Of a stretch of DNA of 64,000 nt, positions 29,997 through 39,848 are shown piece after piece (the first letter of the stretch is position 1; every line of letters begins with the position of its first letter). A program made the position numbers and the translations under genes. The DNA comes from Tetramitus jugosus (lineage: Eukaryota > Heterolobosea > Eutetramitea > Acrasida > Vahlkampfiidae): positions 124,001 through 188,000 of the forward strand of contig OW569356.1 in the NCBI GenBank assembly GCA_937625935.1, given 5' to 3'. The notes under the pieces were generated by a model. The model was not told the DNA's origin. It did no database searches and was given only the letters and a program-made list of their open reading frames with translations.

Positions 29997-31388
29997 ATGC
30001 CAAGAGAATTTCATTTTGGACAGGAGGAAAGCTGTCATGATGATAATAAAACAGTGTATCACTTGAATGTGAGAGTCATGAAGGCCAACAAGCTCAGAAA
30101 TGCAGATTCTGGTTTGTTGGGCGACGTGAGTGATCCTTTTTGTGAATGTTGGTATGTCATAGTAGCACGATGATTCTATATTCAGGTTCTTGTTGTTTCG
30201 TATTGTTGTTTGTTGTTTGTTGTTGACCCTATAGTGGATCCTAGGATTGGTGGACTGGGATTACAAAAGAAGAGAACAAGAGTCGTTTCCAATAGCTTGA
30301 ATCCCGTGTGGAACGAGAGTTGGGATATAGAGTTGACAGAGCCAAGCGAGCGATTGATTGTGTTTCGTGTGCTAGACAAGGACACCACAACAAAGAATGA
30401 CTTGTTGGGTATTAGTGGACTAAGTTTGGCCTTGTTAAGTTTGCCTAAACAAACGCCAGTGTCCCATGAGCTGCCTCTGTTCTATAAAGGAAAGACGCAT
30501 GGTTCCATCTCGATTGAGTTGACTGCTCTGGATTTTGAGATGAATGGATCATTGGGTGACGATGATGATCATAAGAAGGAGGAAACAGATGTTGTTGATG
30601 ATAGTGCATTGAATAGTCCTGCAATTGACTTGTCCTCGTGGAGCAAGCTGTCTTCCAGTCGTTCCTTGAAGAGTATCTTGAGTCGAAAGATTACGGAGAA
30701 GGATGATGCCAAATTGAATTCTTTGTTCGAAGTGGAGTTGGTTGATGATGTGTATGACTCATTGGGAACAGGTGATATTCTTTTGCACTCTGGTAACGGA
30801 TCATTTAGTGCTGTGATTCAATTGGTATCGGGTTGCATGTGGAGTCACGTGAGTTTGCTCATTAGAGATCCCTCTGATGATATCAAGAGAGCATACAACG
30901 TACCAGAGGACACAGATGGTAACTTATTTGTGTTTGAGGCTGAAGCCAAAACATGGGACAACAAACAGGGTGGTGGGTTGCAGCTGGTCGAATTTCGAAA
31001 ATGGATGAGAGAGTATTACGAGAGAGATCCTAGGGACTTCATGGCTCTGAGAAGACTCGTTGTAGAGGGTGAGAACAGAACAGAAAGGATTCGACAATTG
31101 TCAGACGAACTAAAACAGTTTATTTTGCAGAGCACTACGACAAGGTACGAACAAAAACAGATCGATTTGATGAGATGTATCGTAAAGAGGAACAAGAAGT
31201 CTGATACATCCAGTTTCTTCTGTTCCGAAGTTGTGGCAGAGTGCTTCGTTCGAATGGGAATACTTCCAAAGAACACCATCTCCAGCAACTATTCACCCAA
31301 GGATTTTAGCTCAGGTGCAACAAGCTTAGCTACAGTTCTTCTTCAGGGCGCAAAATTCTCCACTGAAAAGAGAGTGAGGTTCAAGTGA
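29997..31388 (+). CDS. C2 domain plus permuted NlpC/P60 (YiiX-like) hydrolase
   Basis: Exon 1 from the ATG at 29997 and a long exon ending at 31388, about 430 aa. The junction is uncertain: best is 30141/30235 (weak GTGAAT donor, CTATAG acceptor, phase 1), keeping GDVSDPF next to DPRIGGLGLQKKRTRVV. A GTGAGT donor at 30126 with the acceptor at 30185 is also open but inserts hydrophobic filler. Residues ~20-165 form a C2 domain, a calcium/lipid-binding module (SLNPVWNESWDIEL, VFRVLDKDTTTKNDLLG). The second half has LGTGDILLHSGNGSFSAVIQ, MWSHVSLLI and FFCSEVVAECFVRMGIL, with the His and Cys of the permuted papain-like NlpC/P60 fold (YiiX/poxvirus G6R group), whose members are thiol hydrolases or acyltransferases. 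The combination suggests membrane-recruited lipid or amide chemistry (inference). Confidence 0.8.
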
Positions 31389-31609
31389 ATAGCTTTTTAT
31401 TGAATGGATCAAAATAAATCGCGATTTCTGTTTTTATTAACCCACACGTCTGAAAGCGATTGACCTGTCTTGATTGTCCTACAATCCGTGGATCAGATGT
31501 ATCTTTTGTCTTCAAATGAGCCTACGAACGTCAATGCCAAGCGTCACTCAAAGTCAACCGAAGAAACATATCACAACAAAAAACAAATTACTATTGACTC
31601 ACTTCTAAG

Positions 31610-32527
31610 ATGAACCATCGTCAGGACGATCCATCCTGGTATCATAGCAGTAATAGACAGATACCAGGAAATATTTCTCCTCTCTCTCATGTTCCTCCTG
31701 CCTTCCGCCGACAATTCCCAGCGGCTTCAAACAAGAAGAGCAGTCAACCCATTGAAATTTCAACCATTAACAAGACAAGTTCCAACTTCCTTGCTGGTGC
31801 CTTCAACCAAGAAGAGTTCTCTGACTTTCAAATCAAGTTCTCATCCAGTGGCAACACCCTATTCGTCCATCGAGTCATTCTCGCCAAGGGGAGTGAGTTT
31901 TTCGATGTATGTCTCCATTCTCAAATGAAGGAGTCTCTCGTTCAGACCATGGACATTGATGACACTTTAGAAGATGAAAAGTTGTTCACAGAGATGATTA
32001 AATCTTTGTACACTGGTAAGGTTGAGCTCAGTGAAACCTCTTCTCTTGTTCCCTTGTTAAAGATGGCTGGCAAGTATGGTATTGCATGCTTGGAGAAGGA
32101 GTTGGCCAATTATTTGCAGGATCATTTAACTGATGAAAATTTATTGTCGTGCTATACGTTAGACTCCTCTTCACTGAAGCTTCAAGAGTTGTTTCAGCGC
32201 GTGAGAAGTCGATTGAACTTTAAGGCTCAAGAATTGTTGTCATCCAACAAGATTGTGGAGCTCGATTACTTTGTCATTCATCAAATCTTGAGTGATATGT
32301 CTTCTCCAAGCTTGTTGAGTCTCTCATTGGATACTGTTGTACGTTGGATTGAGCATGATGAACACAATAGAGCTCAGTACACTTTCCCATTGACCAAGTT
32401 GATCAATGGGTTAACAAGAAGAAGCAGAAGAGATAGTTTTGGAGGTCAATCTGCCATTGATTTTTTGTCTTCAAAGGAGAAGAATGCAAGATCTTCTTCA
32501 AGAAGCAGAGGTAACTCCCACTGTTGA
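31610..32527 (+). CDS. BTB-BACK domain protein
   Basis: Single exon, 305 aa. After a polar 65-residue leader, a BTB/POZ domain spans ~70-165: FSDFQIKFSSSGNTLFVHRVILAKGSEFFDVCL and FTEMIKSLYTGKVELSE. A BACK-like helical region follows (LLKMAGKYGIACLEKELANYLQDHLTDENLLSCY, and later ILSDMSSPSLLSLSLDTVVRWIEHD). There is no Kelch or RCC1 partner; the protein ends in a Ser/Arg-rich tail. BTB-BACK proteins usually serve as substrate adaptors of cullin-3 ubiquitin ligases. Given the cut-off BTB start on the nearby RCC1 gene (opposite strand), a past relation is worth a thought but is not shown. Confidence 0.88.
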   Translation: MNHRQDDPSWYHSSNRQIPGNISPLSHVPPAFRRQFPAASNKKSSQPIEISTINKTSSNFLAGAFNQEEFSDFQIKFSSSGNTLFVHRVILAKGSEFFDVCLHSQMKESLVQTMDIDDTLEDEKLFTEMIKSLYTGKVELSETSSLVPLLKMAGKYGIACLEKELANYLQDHLTDENLLSCYTLDSSSLKLQELFQRVRSRLNFKAQELLSSNKIVELDYFVIHQILSDMSSPSLLSLSLDTVVRWIEHDEHNRAQYTFPLTKLINGLTRRSRRDSFGGQSAIDFLSSKEKNARSSSRSRGNSHC

Positions 32528-32747
32528 GTGCGGGACTGTTCTGGACGTCCGTAAATCTAGTACTAGTTTTTCCTAAAATAAACGTCTCATTTTTCATTGT
32601 TCTTGATGTTGTCGAAAATAGATTATGGTATCCTCTCTCAGAACAAGGAGGTTGTGGTGGTTGACAAGTAGCTTTGGGTGTGCCCAAGAAAAGAAAGAAG
32701 ATATTTGTATTGTTTGTCACATTAACTACTTCAGTACTCGAGATAAT

Positions 32748-34019
32748 ATGCGGCGTTTGTTTTTACTATTGCTGGTCACCTTGGTGTTGAGTATCAACAA
32801 CAGTCTTTGCCTCAACAATGGACTGGCGTTGAGACCACCCATGGGTTACAATCCCTGGAATAATTTCGGATGTGTCATCAATGAGACAATTGTGATGTCA
32901 ACCGTAGATAACATGGTAAAATTGGGACTCAAAGAACTCGGCTACAACTATTTTGTGATTGATGATTGCTGGCAATCGAAGCAGAGAGATCCAGTCACAA
33001 AGAGACTTGTTGCTGATCCACAACGATTCCCTAAGGGCATGCTTGCATTGTCCAGATATGTTCAGAGTCGAGGAATGCACTTGGGCATTTACAGTGATGC
33101 TGGAACAATGACCTGCGCTAAATACCCTGGCTCAAGTGGCCATTTTGAATTGGATGCTATCACCTTTGCAGAATGGGAGATTGATTTTGTAAAGTTCGAT
33201 TATTGTTATACGACAGAATATGAGGAGATGAATCCGTGGCTCTATTACGGTGACATGTCACGAGCTTTGAATGCTACAGGCAGACCAATGATTTTCTCGC
33301 TCTGTAATTGGGGTCACCAGTTCCCTTGGGTATGGGGCAAGGAGTTTGGCAACATGTGGAGAACCACAAGTGACATCCAGGGCGTATATGCTCGTGTGAT
33401 GGAGAACCTGGATAGAAACAAGATTTTGGCCAAGTACTCTGGACCTGATGGTTGGAACGACCCTGATATTTTGACTGTGGGAGCCACTAGAAAGGGAGCC
33501 TTGACACGCGAGGAATCCAAATCACACTATGCTCTGTGGGCCATCATGGCTGCGCCACTCTTTCTCAGCAATGATTTAACCAAGAAGCCAGAGCAGTGGA
33601 TTATGGACATTATTGCCAATGATGAAGTGATTGCAATCGATCAGGACAAACTGGGGATTCAAGGCATCATGATACAAGAAAACGTAATCAATGTGAATGT
33701 TTCAGATGGTGAATGTATTATACCTGTAGCTCACTCCTGCATCAGAACAGAGGTCTATGTGAAACCACTAGAAGACAAGGGATATGCCGTCGTTTTGTTC
33801 AACAGAGGCGGAATGCACCAGACTGATAATCACTTTAGCAACGAGATAATGTCCATCGATTGGGAGACTCATTTGAAAGTGTCTCGCGACCAAAAGTTCA
33901 AGGTGAGAGATGTCTGGGCCAAGAAAGATGTTGGTGTAATGAACTCAAAATTTGTTCGAACCCAGCCCATTCAGCCTCACGACAGTGCCATGTACAGACT
34001 GTATCCAATTAATAATTGA
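32748..34019 (+). CDS. Secreted or lysosomal alpha-galactosidase, GH27
   Basis: Single exon, 423 aa. The start at 32748 gives a clear signal peptide (MRRLFLLLLVTLVLSINNSLC). The upstream open frame from a GTG-type start is discarded. GH27 hallmarks follow: LRPPMGYNPWNNFGC, YNYFVIDDCWQ, GIYSDAGTMTCAKYPGS, the nucleophile Asp151 in DFVKFDYC, and the acid/base Asp209 in MWRTTSDI, with GWNDPDILTVG after it. A beta-sandwich C-terminal domain completes the enzyme. It removes terminal alpha-galactose from glycans or glycolipids, probably in lysosomes or secreted for digesting bacteria and plant sugars. alpha-N-acetylgalactosaminidase is the close alternative in this family. Confidence 0.95.
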   Translation: MRRLFLLLLVTLVLSINNSLCLNNGLALRPPMGYNPWNNFGCVINETIVMSTVDNMVKLGLKELGYNYFVIDDCWQSKQRDPVTKRLVADPQRFPKGMLALSRYVQSRGMHLGIYSDAGTMTCAKYPGSSGHFELDAITFAEWEIDFVKFDYCYTTEYEEMNPWLYYGDMSRALNATGRPMIFSLCNWGHQFPWVWGKEFGNMWRTTSDIQGVYARVMENLDRNKILAKYSGPDGWNDPDILTVGATRKGALTREESKSHYALWAIMAAPLFLSNDLTKKPEQWIMDIIANDEVIAIDQDKLGIQGIMIQENVINVNVSDGECIIPVAHSCIRTEVYVKPLEDKGYAVVLFNRGGMHQTDNHFSNEIMSIDWETHLKVSRDQKFKVRDVWAKKDVGVMNSKFVRTQPIQPHDSAMYRLYPINN

Positions 34020-34120
34020 TTGCAATACACAACAAGAACACAATCTTGTGAAATTCACAAAAACCAACCACACATTATGTGTTAGTTTCAATCCAAGTCA
34101 TCATAATCAACCACACACTA

Positions 34121-35314
34121 TTATTTCCACATTTTTCTGATAAACATCAATCCGCTAAAGACATGACCAACATATTGATAAATGGTTGCCGACGCATGGA
34201 ACTCATTCTTAATTGCCCAACGTCTCGCCGTATAAACCATAATGATCAGCGTCATCATCTTACAGAACATGCGAATCAGTTTGACTCGCAACGAATTCTG
34301 TCCTGCACCCATCGATTTCAACAACACGACACTCGAAAGAAAGTGCAACGGCATTGATATCACCCGACTATTCACTGCAAACAGCGACAGGATGAACAGC
34401 AGCGTATCCATTGCAAAATCCTCTCGAACGCGTATCCTCTCCCAATGCTCCATCATTTTTTGATGATTGGTCAGAGCAGAACCCAACTCTGTCAAGCTCT
34501 TGTAATACTTGTCATTGGTTTGCTTCAGTTCGACCTTGTGATCATCCAAATCAACCTTCAAGTTTGATAATTGATTGGTTTGATCTTGTACTGTGCCTTG
34601 TAGGTGAGAAACAGCTTGTTTCTCCAATTCTAGCTCTGATTCGATGGCAGTGCACTTGTTGCGCAGTTTTTGCACATTCATGTAATTGCCAAAGTTCGCA
34701 AACAAGTTCATGCAATTGAGTTGCATGTTGACATTGTTCACCTTTTGTTGTTCGACGTACACTGTGTTCATCACTTGAACAACATCATCCAAATTCCGTA
34801 CATTGACTGAATTCATTGGGTTTCGGACTATCGGACTATTATTTTTGGCGCCAATCAACGGAGAAATAGAATGCGTTTTGTATTGTCGAAAATAGCCATT
34901 GGGCAATGAACTCTTGGCGGGAGGAGGAGTGGAGACACTTGGATACACAATTGGTGATGATGACTGTTGTGGTGACTGTGGTGATGGAGAATGAAGAATT
35001 TTATCAACTTGATCATCATTTTCATTGGAGAGCAATGGTGTTGTTGTTGTTGTTGTTATTGACGGTGATGACGACGAGTGATGATTGATTGATGGTGGTG
35101 TCCATGCAATCATATCATCATCTTCATTCGTTGAATAATCTAATGATGATGATGATGGTGATAGTGATGACATGAGTGTTGTTGTTGATGGTGATGATGA
35201 CTGTTGTTGATGAAAGGACAAGAGCTTTCGGATGGGAGTGAAAACGACATTCGGTGGTGATTGACCGTTGTTGTTGTTGTTGTTGTTTTGTGATTCGTCA
35301 ACATCAATCTTCAT
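34121..35314 (-). CDS. Hypothetical coiled-coil protein with C-terminal membrane segments, 397 aa
   Basis: Not recognised. Residues 1-150 are low complexity (Asn run, Ser/Pro/Thr-rich, disordered). Residues ~205-300 are a coiled coil (KLRNKCTAIESELELEKQAVSHLQGTVQDQTNQLS...). The C-terminal ~95 residues hold two to three hydrophobic helices (FAMDTLLFILSLFAV, ISMPLHFLSSVVLLK, IRMFCKMMTLIIMVYTA) and a short end (VFSGLMFIRKMWK). The build fits a tail-anchored tether on the ER or Golgi, but that is inference. It is convergent with the GH27 gene and divergent from the DUF971 gene (103 bp between starts). Confidence 0.72.
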   Translation of the reverse strand: MKIDVDESQNNNNNNNGQSPPNVVFTPIRKLLSFHQQQSSSPSTTTLMSSLSPSSSSLDYSTNEDDDMIAWTPPSINHHSSSSPSITTTTTTPLLSNENDDQVDKILHSPSPQSPQQSSSPIVYPSVSTPPPAKSSLPNGYFRQYKTHSISPLIGAKNNSPIVRNPMNSVNVRNLDDVVQVMNTVYVEQQKVNNVNMQLNCMNLFANFGNYMNVQKLRNKCTAIESELELEKQAVSHLQGTVQDQTNQLSNLKVDLDDHKVELKQTNDKYYKSLTELGSALTNHQKMMEHWERIRVREDFAMDTLLFILSLFAVNSRVISMPLHFLSSVVLLKSMGAGQNSLRVKLIRMFCKMMTLIIMVYTARRWAIKNEFHASATIYQYVGHVFSGLMFIRKMWK

Positions 35315-35417
35315 CTAAAATGATACTATCGATATTTGTTTTGTTTTGTTTGTTGTGGTTGTTTTTGGGCGGCAAAAATTAGAAACCACAAAGAAATAAA
35401 GTCTGGAGTGGAGAGCT

Positions 35418-36137
35418 ATGATGACAATGATGAGGAGACAGGTTGTGGTTGTGACGTCAAGAAGTCAATGCATGTTTTCCAAGTTGGCACATGATGGAAC
35501 TTTGCGGAGTAAAGGATCATTACCGTCATGGTGCCGATATGAGCTTCCCAGATTGATGTTTGATCATCAAGTGCAGAAGCAGTGGTTCTCAAGCAGTGCT
35601 CTATCGAGGGGACAGATAGATGATGAATATTTGGACAAAGGATCCACTAGTGAAAAGGATAAAGTTGTGGATGAGATACAGTATGACTTTTCTGCTGATC
35701 GTGCGCAGTTGACTCAGATTAAGTTGTTGCAAGACAAGAAAACACTTCAATTGCAATTCAAGGTTCCCAATCGTGCAACAGAGCAGTTTTGCTGTACGTT
35801 ACCTGCAGAACTCTTGAGAGTAGAGAGTCCCAGTGCCGAAGTCACAGGTCACGGTAGCACTACAAAGCGATTAATATCAGGGAAGAAGTTTGTGACAATC
35901 ACTGGGATTGAACGAGTGGGTAATTATGCAGTACGTATAACCTTTAGTGACGAACACAGTACGGGCATTTATACATGGAATTACTTGTACGGTATGTGCA
36001 GACAAAAGTACTCACTTATGAAGCTGTACATTCATCGGCTAAAGGCAGGGAACAAGAGCAGGTATCCAATGAGTTATCTGAGGAAGATGAAAGAAGAAGC
36101 TGCAAAAGACAATGATCAACAAAAGATAAAACAGTAA
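35418..36137 (+). CDS. Mitochondrial DUF971 (GBBH-like N-domain) protein
   Basis: Single exon, 239 aa. The first ~60 residues are Met/Arg/Ser/Val-rich without a clear fold and resemble a mitochondrial presequence (MMTMMRRQVVVVTSRSQ). From ~95 the DUF971 pattern is clear: TLQLQFKVPNRATEQFCCTLPAELLRVESPSAEV, then the core GIERVGNYAVRITFSDEHSTGIYTWNYLYGMC. The domain occurs at the N-terminus of gamma-butyrobetaine hydroxylase and as a stand-alone protein or fused to Fe-S carriers (HCF101/ApbC). Stand-alone copies may help Fe-S or metal delivery in organelles. The usual DGH is DEH here. The C-terminal ~50 residues are basic and helical. Confidence 0.85.
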   Translation: MMTMMRRQVVVVTSRSQCMFSKLAHDGTLRSKGSLPSWCRYELPRLMFDHQVQKQWFSSSALSRGQIDDEYLDKGSTSEKDKVVDEIQYDFSADRAQLTQIKLLQDKKTLQLQFKVPNRATEQFCCTLPAELLRVESPSAEVTGHGSTTKRLISGKKFVTITGIERVGNYAVRITFSDEHSTGIYTWNYLYGMCRQKYSLMKLYIHRLKAGNKSRYPMSYLRKMKEEAAKDNDQQKIKQ

Positions 36138-36393
36138 CCACCCCTTGCGGGAATTTTTTCTTAAAAGTTTGTAAAATCGCTGTAGTGGTTACTTACTCCT
36201 GGTATGGCCCATATCCATTGAAATAGGTCACCTTCGTGAGTCTCTCCTTTTTATTATGGTTTTCTTGAACAACACTGTTTAACCCACTCAAATCAAGCTG
36301 CCAGTGGAAGAAAATTAGCTTGTTTGAATGATTGAAACTTCATCAATCCAAAAAAAAGAAAGCGCCCAAAGAACAAAAAGCCGCCAAAAAAAA

Positions 36394-37379
36394 ATGGTAT
36401 GTCCACCAACACTCGAAACAATGTTCATCATCAACTCCTAGAGGAAGAAGATCTAACACACTTGTACATTTTTCACACAGTTACCACTGACTCTCATTAG
36501 AGGTGCACAAGGCAACCAAATGGTATTGTTGTTTGATCTCCTTTTTTTTTGGTCGCTTTTTTGTCAAATTTTTTTTTCTCATCATTAAACTTCTTTTTTC
36601 CATTTTCAATTCAACCAACCAGTTGGTAGAGCTAAAAAATGGAGAAACATTTAATGGAACATTGGTGAATTGCGATAGTTGGATGAACATGAACTTGAAG
36701 GATGTCATTTGTACTTCACCTGTAACGTATCATCACATGTATTTAGACCTTTCATTCTCCCTATTTTATGCATTATTAAGTGTCGTCGTACTAACCCATA
36801 AAAAAAAACAACAATCAACAACTGTGTGCGTATCCATCAATGTGAACCGGAATGAAAATGCGCAACGCATATGGTGATAAAATATCGACATGAAAAAACG
36901 AATCTATCTATATATGTGTATATATGTGGAAATTGAATGCATTCAATCGATTGGGAATTGTGTGAACTATATATAAAAACGAAATGTAGGATGGAACACA
37001 ATTTTGGAAAATGGATGAGTGTTATGTGAGAGGATACACTGTAAAATATTTGCGTATTCCAGAGGAGGTGATTGATACGATATCGGAAGAAACGAAGAGT
37101 ATGTTTGTTGTTGTTGTTGTTGTTGTTGTCGCTGGTAGAGTGGTGGTGGTGATGTTGAAATGGGAAAAAGTTTGCTCTAACAAAAACTCAAAATATATTT
37201 TTGAAATGTTTTTCACCATAGAGACGAGAGGAACTGCAACGAGAGGACGTGGTCGAGGCACATCATCCTTCTCAGGTGGCAGAGGCGGTGGACAACAGAG
37301 AGAAGGTGGAAGCAGAGGAGGTGGCCGAGGTGGTGCCAAATCAGGTGGCCGAGGCAGAGGCACAGCTAGGCAGCAGTGA
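36394..37379 (+). CDS. LSM4: LSm4, U6 snRNA-associated Sm-like protein
   Basis: Five exons: 36394-36396, 36481-36522, 36623-36721, 36990-37098, 37222-37379 (136 aa; animal LSm4 ~139). The first coding exon is only the ATG, followed at once by GTATGT. Spliced, the protein reads [35 protein letters not shown]... with the Sm1 motif, then [19 protein letters not shown] with Sm2, then a Gly/Arg-rich (RGG) tail of ~50 residues. LSm4 is part of the LSm2-8 ring that binds the U-rich 3' end of U6 in the nucleus and of LSm1-7, which promotes mRNA decapping. The last intron is filled with GTT repeats. Four introns in 411 coding bases is unusually dense for this window. Confidence 0.95.
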
Positions 37380-37469
37380 ACTTAAGAACCAAAATCGATT
37401 AAAAAACCAAACAAATTGCAATTTTCTCCTTTACATTTTCTTAAGGGTGGCAACCAATAATATTGGGTC

Positions 37470-39848
37470 TTACCACCAATGCTCGGGTCTATCAGGGAGT
37501 TGATACTGACAGTTCTTGAATCGTATTATCCCCATGACACGAATCCATTCTCTGTCCCACAACTGTTGTGATATGAGGAATTGATATTGATCGTGTTCTT
37601 GGCTAGTGACAGTCACAATAACATTCTCTCCTTCTGTAATTAGGCTGACGGAATGAGAGTTGTTTGACTGTGGCGAACAGTAATCGAGTACGACGCTTGT
37701 ACCTCGATAAGGAATATCTTTCTTGATTTGGAGGGAAGTGTGTGCGTCCTCAAGAACAGCAAGCACTCCATATCGGTGAGAATAGAGAGCTGTTGACAAA
37801 TTCATGTGATGAGCAACTCTCAGCAAGGGTATCACTCGAAGATCGTCGACTCGGAACATGAGCTTGATAATAGGATGAGTCGACATCAAATGTTTCCATG
37901 AGTGCCCGGAGGGAATCTCATTGTATTTGGATTTCGATATGGTGGACAAAATAGACCCTCTGGTAACAGTTAGAGCTTGCTTCATCTTATTTCTGAATGT
38001 TTGTTCAGTATTATCGCTCGTACGATCACATGAAGATAGGTTAGGGTAGTAGCTGAGTTGTGTCTTCCAAATAAAATCAGATCTTCTCAGTATGCAATAA
38101 AAGCCTTGATTGACAAACTCCATTGTTAAAATATCTCGAATAGATAAGAAGGAACATATCTCAAACAGTAAATCAAGAGGCAATAAATCTAGATCTCCAA
38201 TTGATGATTGGCTATCCCCTCGAGGACTCATAATTGGTAATGTGGAGTGTCCAGCAACGGGATTCATCACAACCTCTTTAGACAACTTTGACTTCTGTGT
38301 TAACTTCATCTGCTTGGACTTTTGTACGGGGTGACTCTCATTGTTGACCACGAATTCATTACCACCCCTCCTATTCAACTCTGTATTGATCATATTGACT
38401 GTCTGTTGGACAGTATCTTGCAAATGCGAAAGATTTACATTCTGAAGAGTTGTGTTGTGTCTACACAGAATAGAGTACAATTGCTTCATTGACTGATCTG
38501 TTAATCTCTCATTTCCTCGAAGATCCAAGTGAGTGAGTGTTCGGTTGGACTTTAAACTCTCAAACAGAAAATAGAAACCCCAGTTATTGCTATCATAGAT
38601 AAATTGTTCGAACTGAGTAATATCGAGTTCTGTCAGAGCTTGTTGTGAGATTGAAAGAGATTTCAGACTCTGATTTTTGGAGAGCATCTCACTCAGTGCA
38701 ATCAAGCCTTCGTCATGTTTACTCCAAATTGATTCTTCTTTTGGTGCATTCCCCACAACATAATTGTTTGATGATAAATCAATCGATTCCAAAGTGTCAT
38801 TCTTCAACAATGCGCTACAAAGATTTCTAATACCAGCTAAACTAATTCCATTCTCTCTCAAGTTCAATATCTTTAGACTCTTGTTTGTTCGAAGTGCGGA
38901 TGTAATTCTATAGGCACCTATATCCCCAATTGCGTTCTCTGCCAAATTAAGCTCGGTCAACGTACATCTCTGATCTTCCAGCATGATCGGAAGAGCAACC
39001 AGGCCATCACTAAGTTCATATGTGAATGTAGAACGTGTGGCTTTGAGGTCATTCTGATACAACAGAAGAGTCGAAATGCATCCAAAGGATTCACTTGCAT
39101 TGCAAAATGTTGCTAGAGCTGTTGAATCAAGACCAGTTTTCGCCAAATTGAGCAACTGTATGCAATTCTCTTCTATCTTTCTGGGTGTATGCTTGGAACT
39201 CTCTTTGGGTTGTAGTGAATTGCGATAGTTCTGTTTTTGACGCCTCTTCTCGGCTTTATCTTCATAATTGTGAGAGTTCATTTCGACAATGAATCGTCCC
39301 AGCTGTTTCAAAGCTGTTTCATTGGCAATATGATTCCAGCCCAAATTGAGAGTCTTAATGTTGACAAGTGATACTTGAGCAACAGAAAGAATAACCTCCA
39401 ACAATTCCTGAATGTTTCCACCACCCAGCTCATTGCCAGAGAAGTTGAATTCAAATTGAGTCATCCTCTGCTTGGTTGATCTCGTATGCTGCAGCACCAA
39501 TGATACCAGGTCAACATATGCCTGAATTGTCTTGGCCAGAACAGGGAACACATCATCAGTCAAGTGATTGTTCTGTGCTTGAATCAGAATTTGGGTATTT
39601 CGATGGCTATTGCTTTCTGGCGAGCTGTTGTGTCTCAACAATTGTTTAATTGAGTGTCTATGGTGAGCGAGTTTGCTTGCTAGAGTGTCTGAGAATTCCC
39701 TGGAGGTGATCCCTCTGTGGTTGGCACGTACCATCAAGGCGCTTGCAGTGTTGGCGACATTCTTGTGATACTTGCCATCTTGATCGCTGCCTCTTTGATT
39801 GCTTTTGCACGGATGCGTCCTCACAGAAGAGCGTTTCGCCTTTGTCAT
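37470..39848 (-). CDS. LRR and F-box protein, copy A
   Basis: Single exon, 792 aa from the ATG at 39848. After a basic N-terminus come ribonuclease-inhibitor-type leucine-rich repeats from ~130 to ~500 (QFEFNFSGNELGGGNIQELL, KTLNLGWNHIANETALKQL, LTELNLAENAIGDIGAYRI, KILNLRENGISLAGIRNL, LTHLDLRGNERLTDQSMKQL). An F-box lies at ~553-597 (LPLDLLFEICSFLSIRDILTMEFVNQGF ... DFIWKTQL), after the repeats; the common order is F-box first. About 190 unfamiliar residues follow. It probably presents substrates to an SCF ubiquitin ligase. A close paralogue lies 5.6 kb upstream on the same strand (45435-47840). Confidence 0.9.
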   Translation of the reverse strand: MTKAKRSSVRTHPCKSNQRGSDQDGKYHKNVANTASALMVRANHRGITSREFSDTLASKLAHHRHSIKQLLRHNSSPESNSHRNTQILIQAQNNHLTDDVFPVLAKTIQAYVDLVSLVLQHTRSTKQRMTQFEFNFSGNELGGGNIQELLEVILSVAQVSLVNIKTLNLGWNHIANETALKQLGRFIVEMNSHNYEDKAEKRRQKQNYRNSLQPKESSKHTPRKIEENCIQLLNLAKTGLDSTALATFCNASESFGCISTLLLYQNDLKATRSTFTYELSDGLVALPIMLEDQRCTLTELNLAENAIGDIGAYRITSALRTNKSLKILNLRENGISLAGIRNLCSALLKNDTLESIDLSSNNYVVGNAPKEESIWSKHDEGLIALSEMLSKNQSLKSLSISQQALTELDITQFEQFIYDSNNWGFYFLFESLKSNRTLTHLDLRGNERLTDQSMKQLYSILCRHNTTLQNVNLSHLQDTVQQTVNMINTELNRRGGNEFVVNNESHPVQKSKQMKLTQKSKLSKEVVMNPVAGHSTLPIMSPRGDSQSSIGDLDLLPLDLLFEICSFLSIRDILTMEFVNQGFYCILRRSDFIWKTQLSYYPNLSSCDRTSDNTEQTFRNKMKQALTVTRGSILSTISKSKYNEIPSGHSWKHLMSTHPIIKLMFRVDDLRVIPLLRVAHHMNLSTALYSHRYGVLAVLEDAHTSLQIKKDIPYRGTSVVLDYCSPQSNNSHSVSLITEGENVIVTVTSQEHDQYQFLISQQLWDREWIRVMGIIRFKNCQYQLPDRPEHWW

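Noticed and set aside
36180-36215. ACTTACTCCTGG as the 5' end of a U1 snRNA
   Set aside because: The U1 5' end needs ACTTACCTG without the inserted TC, and the stem-loops and Sm site that should follow are not seen.
36990-37363. Minus-strand Pro/Thr-rich frame
   Set aside because: It is the complement of the Gly/Arg-rich LSm4 tail and the GTT-repeat intron.
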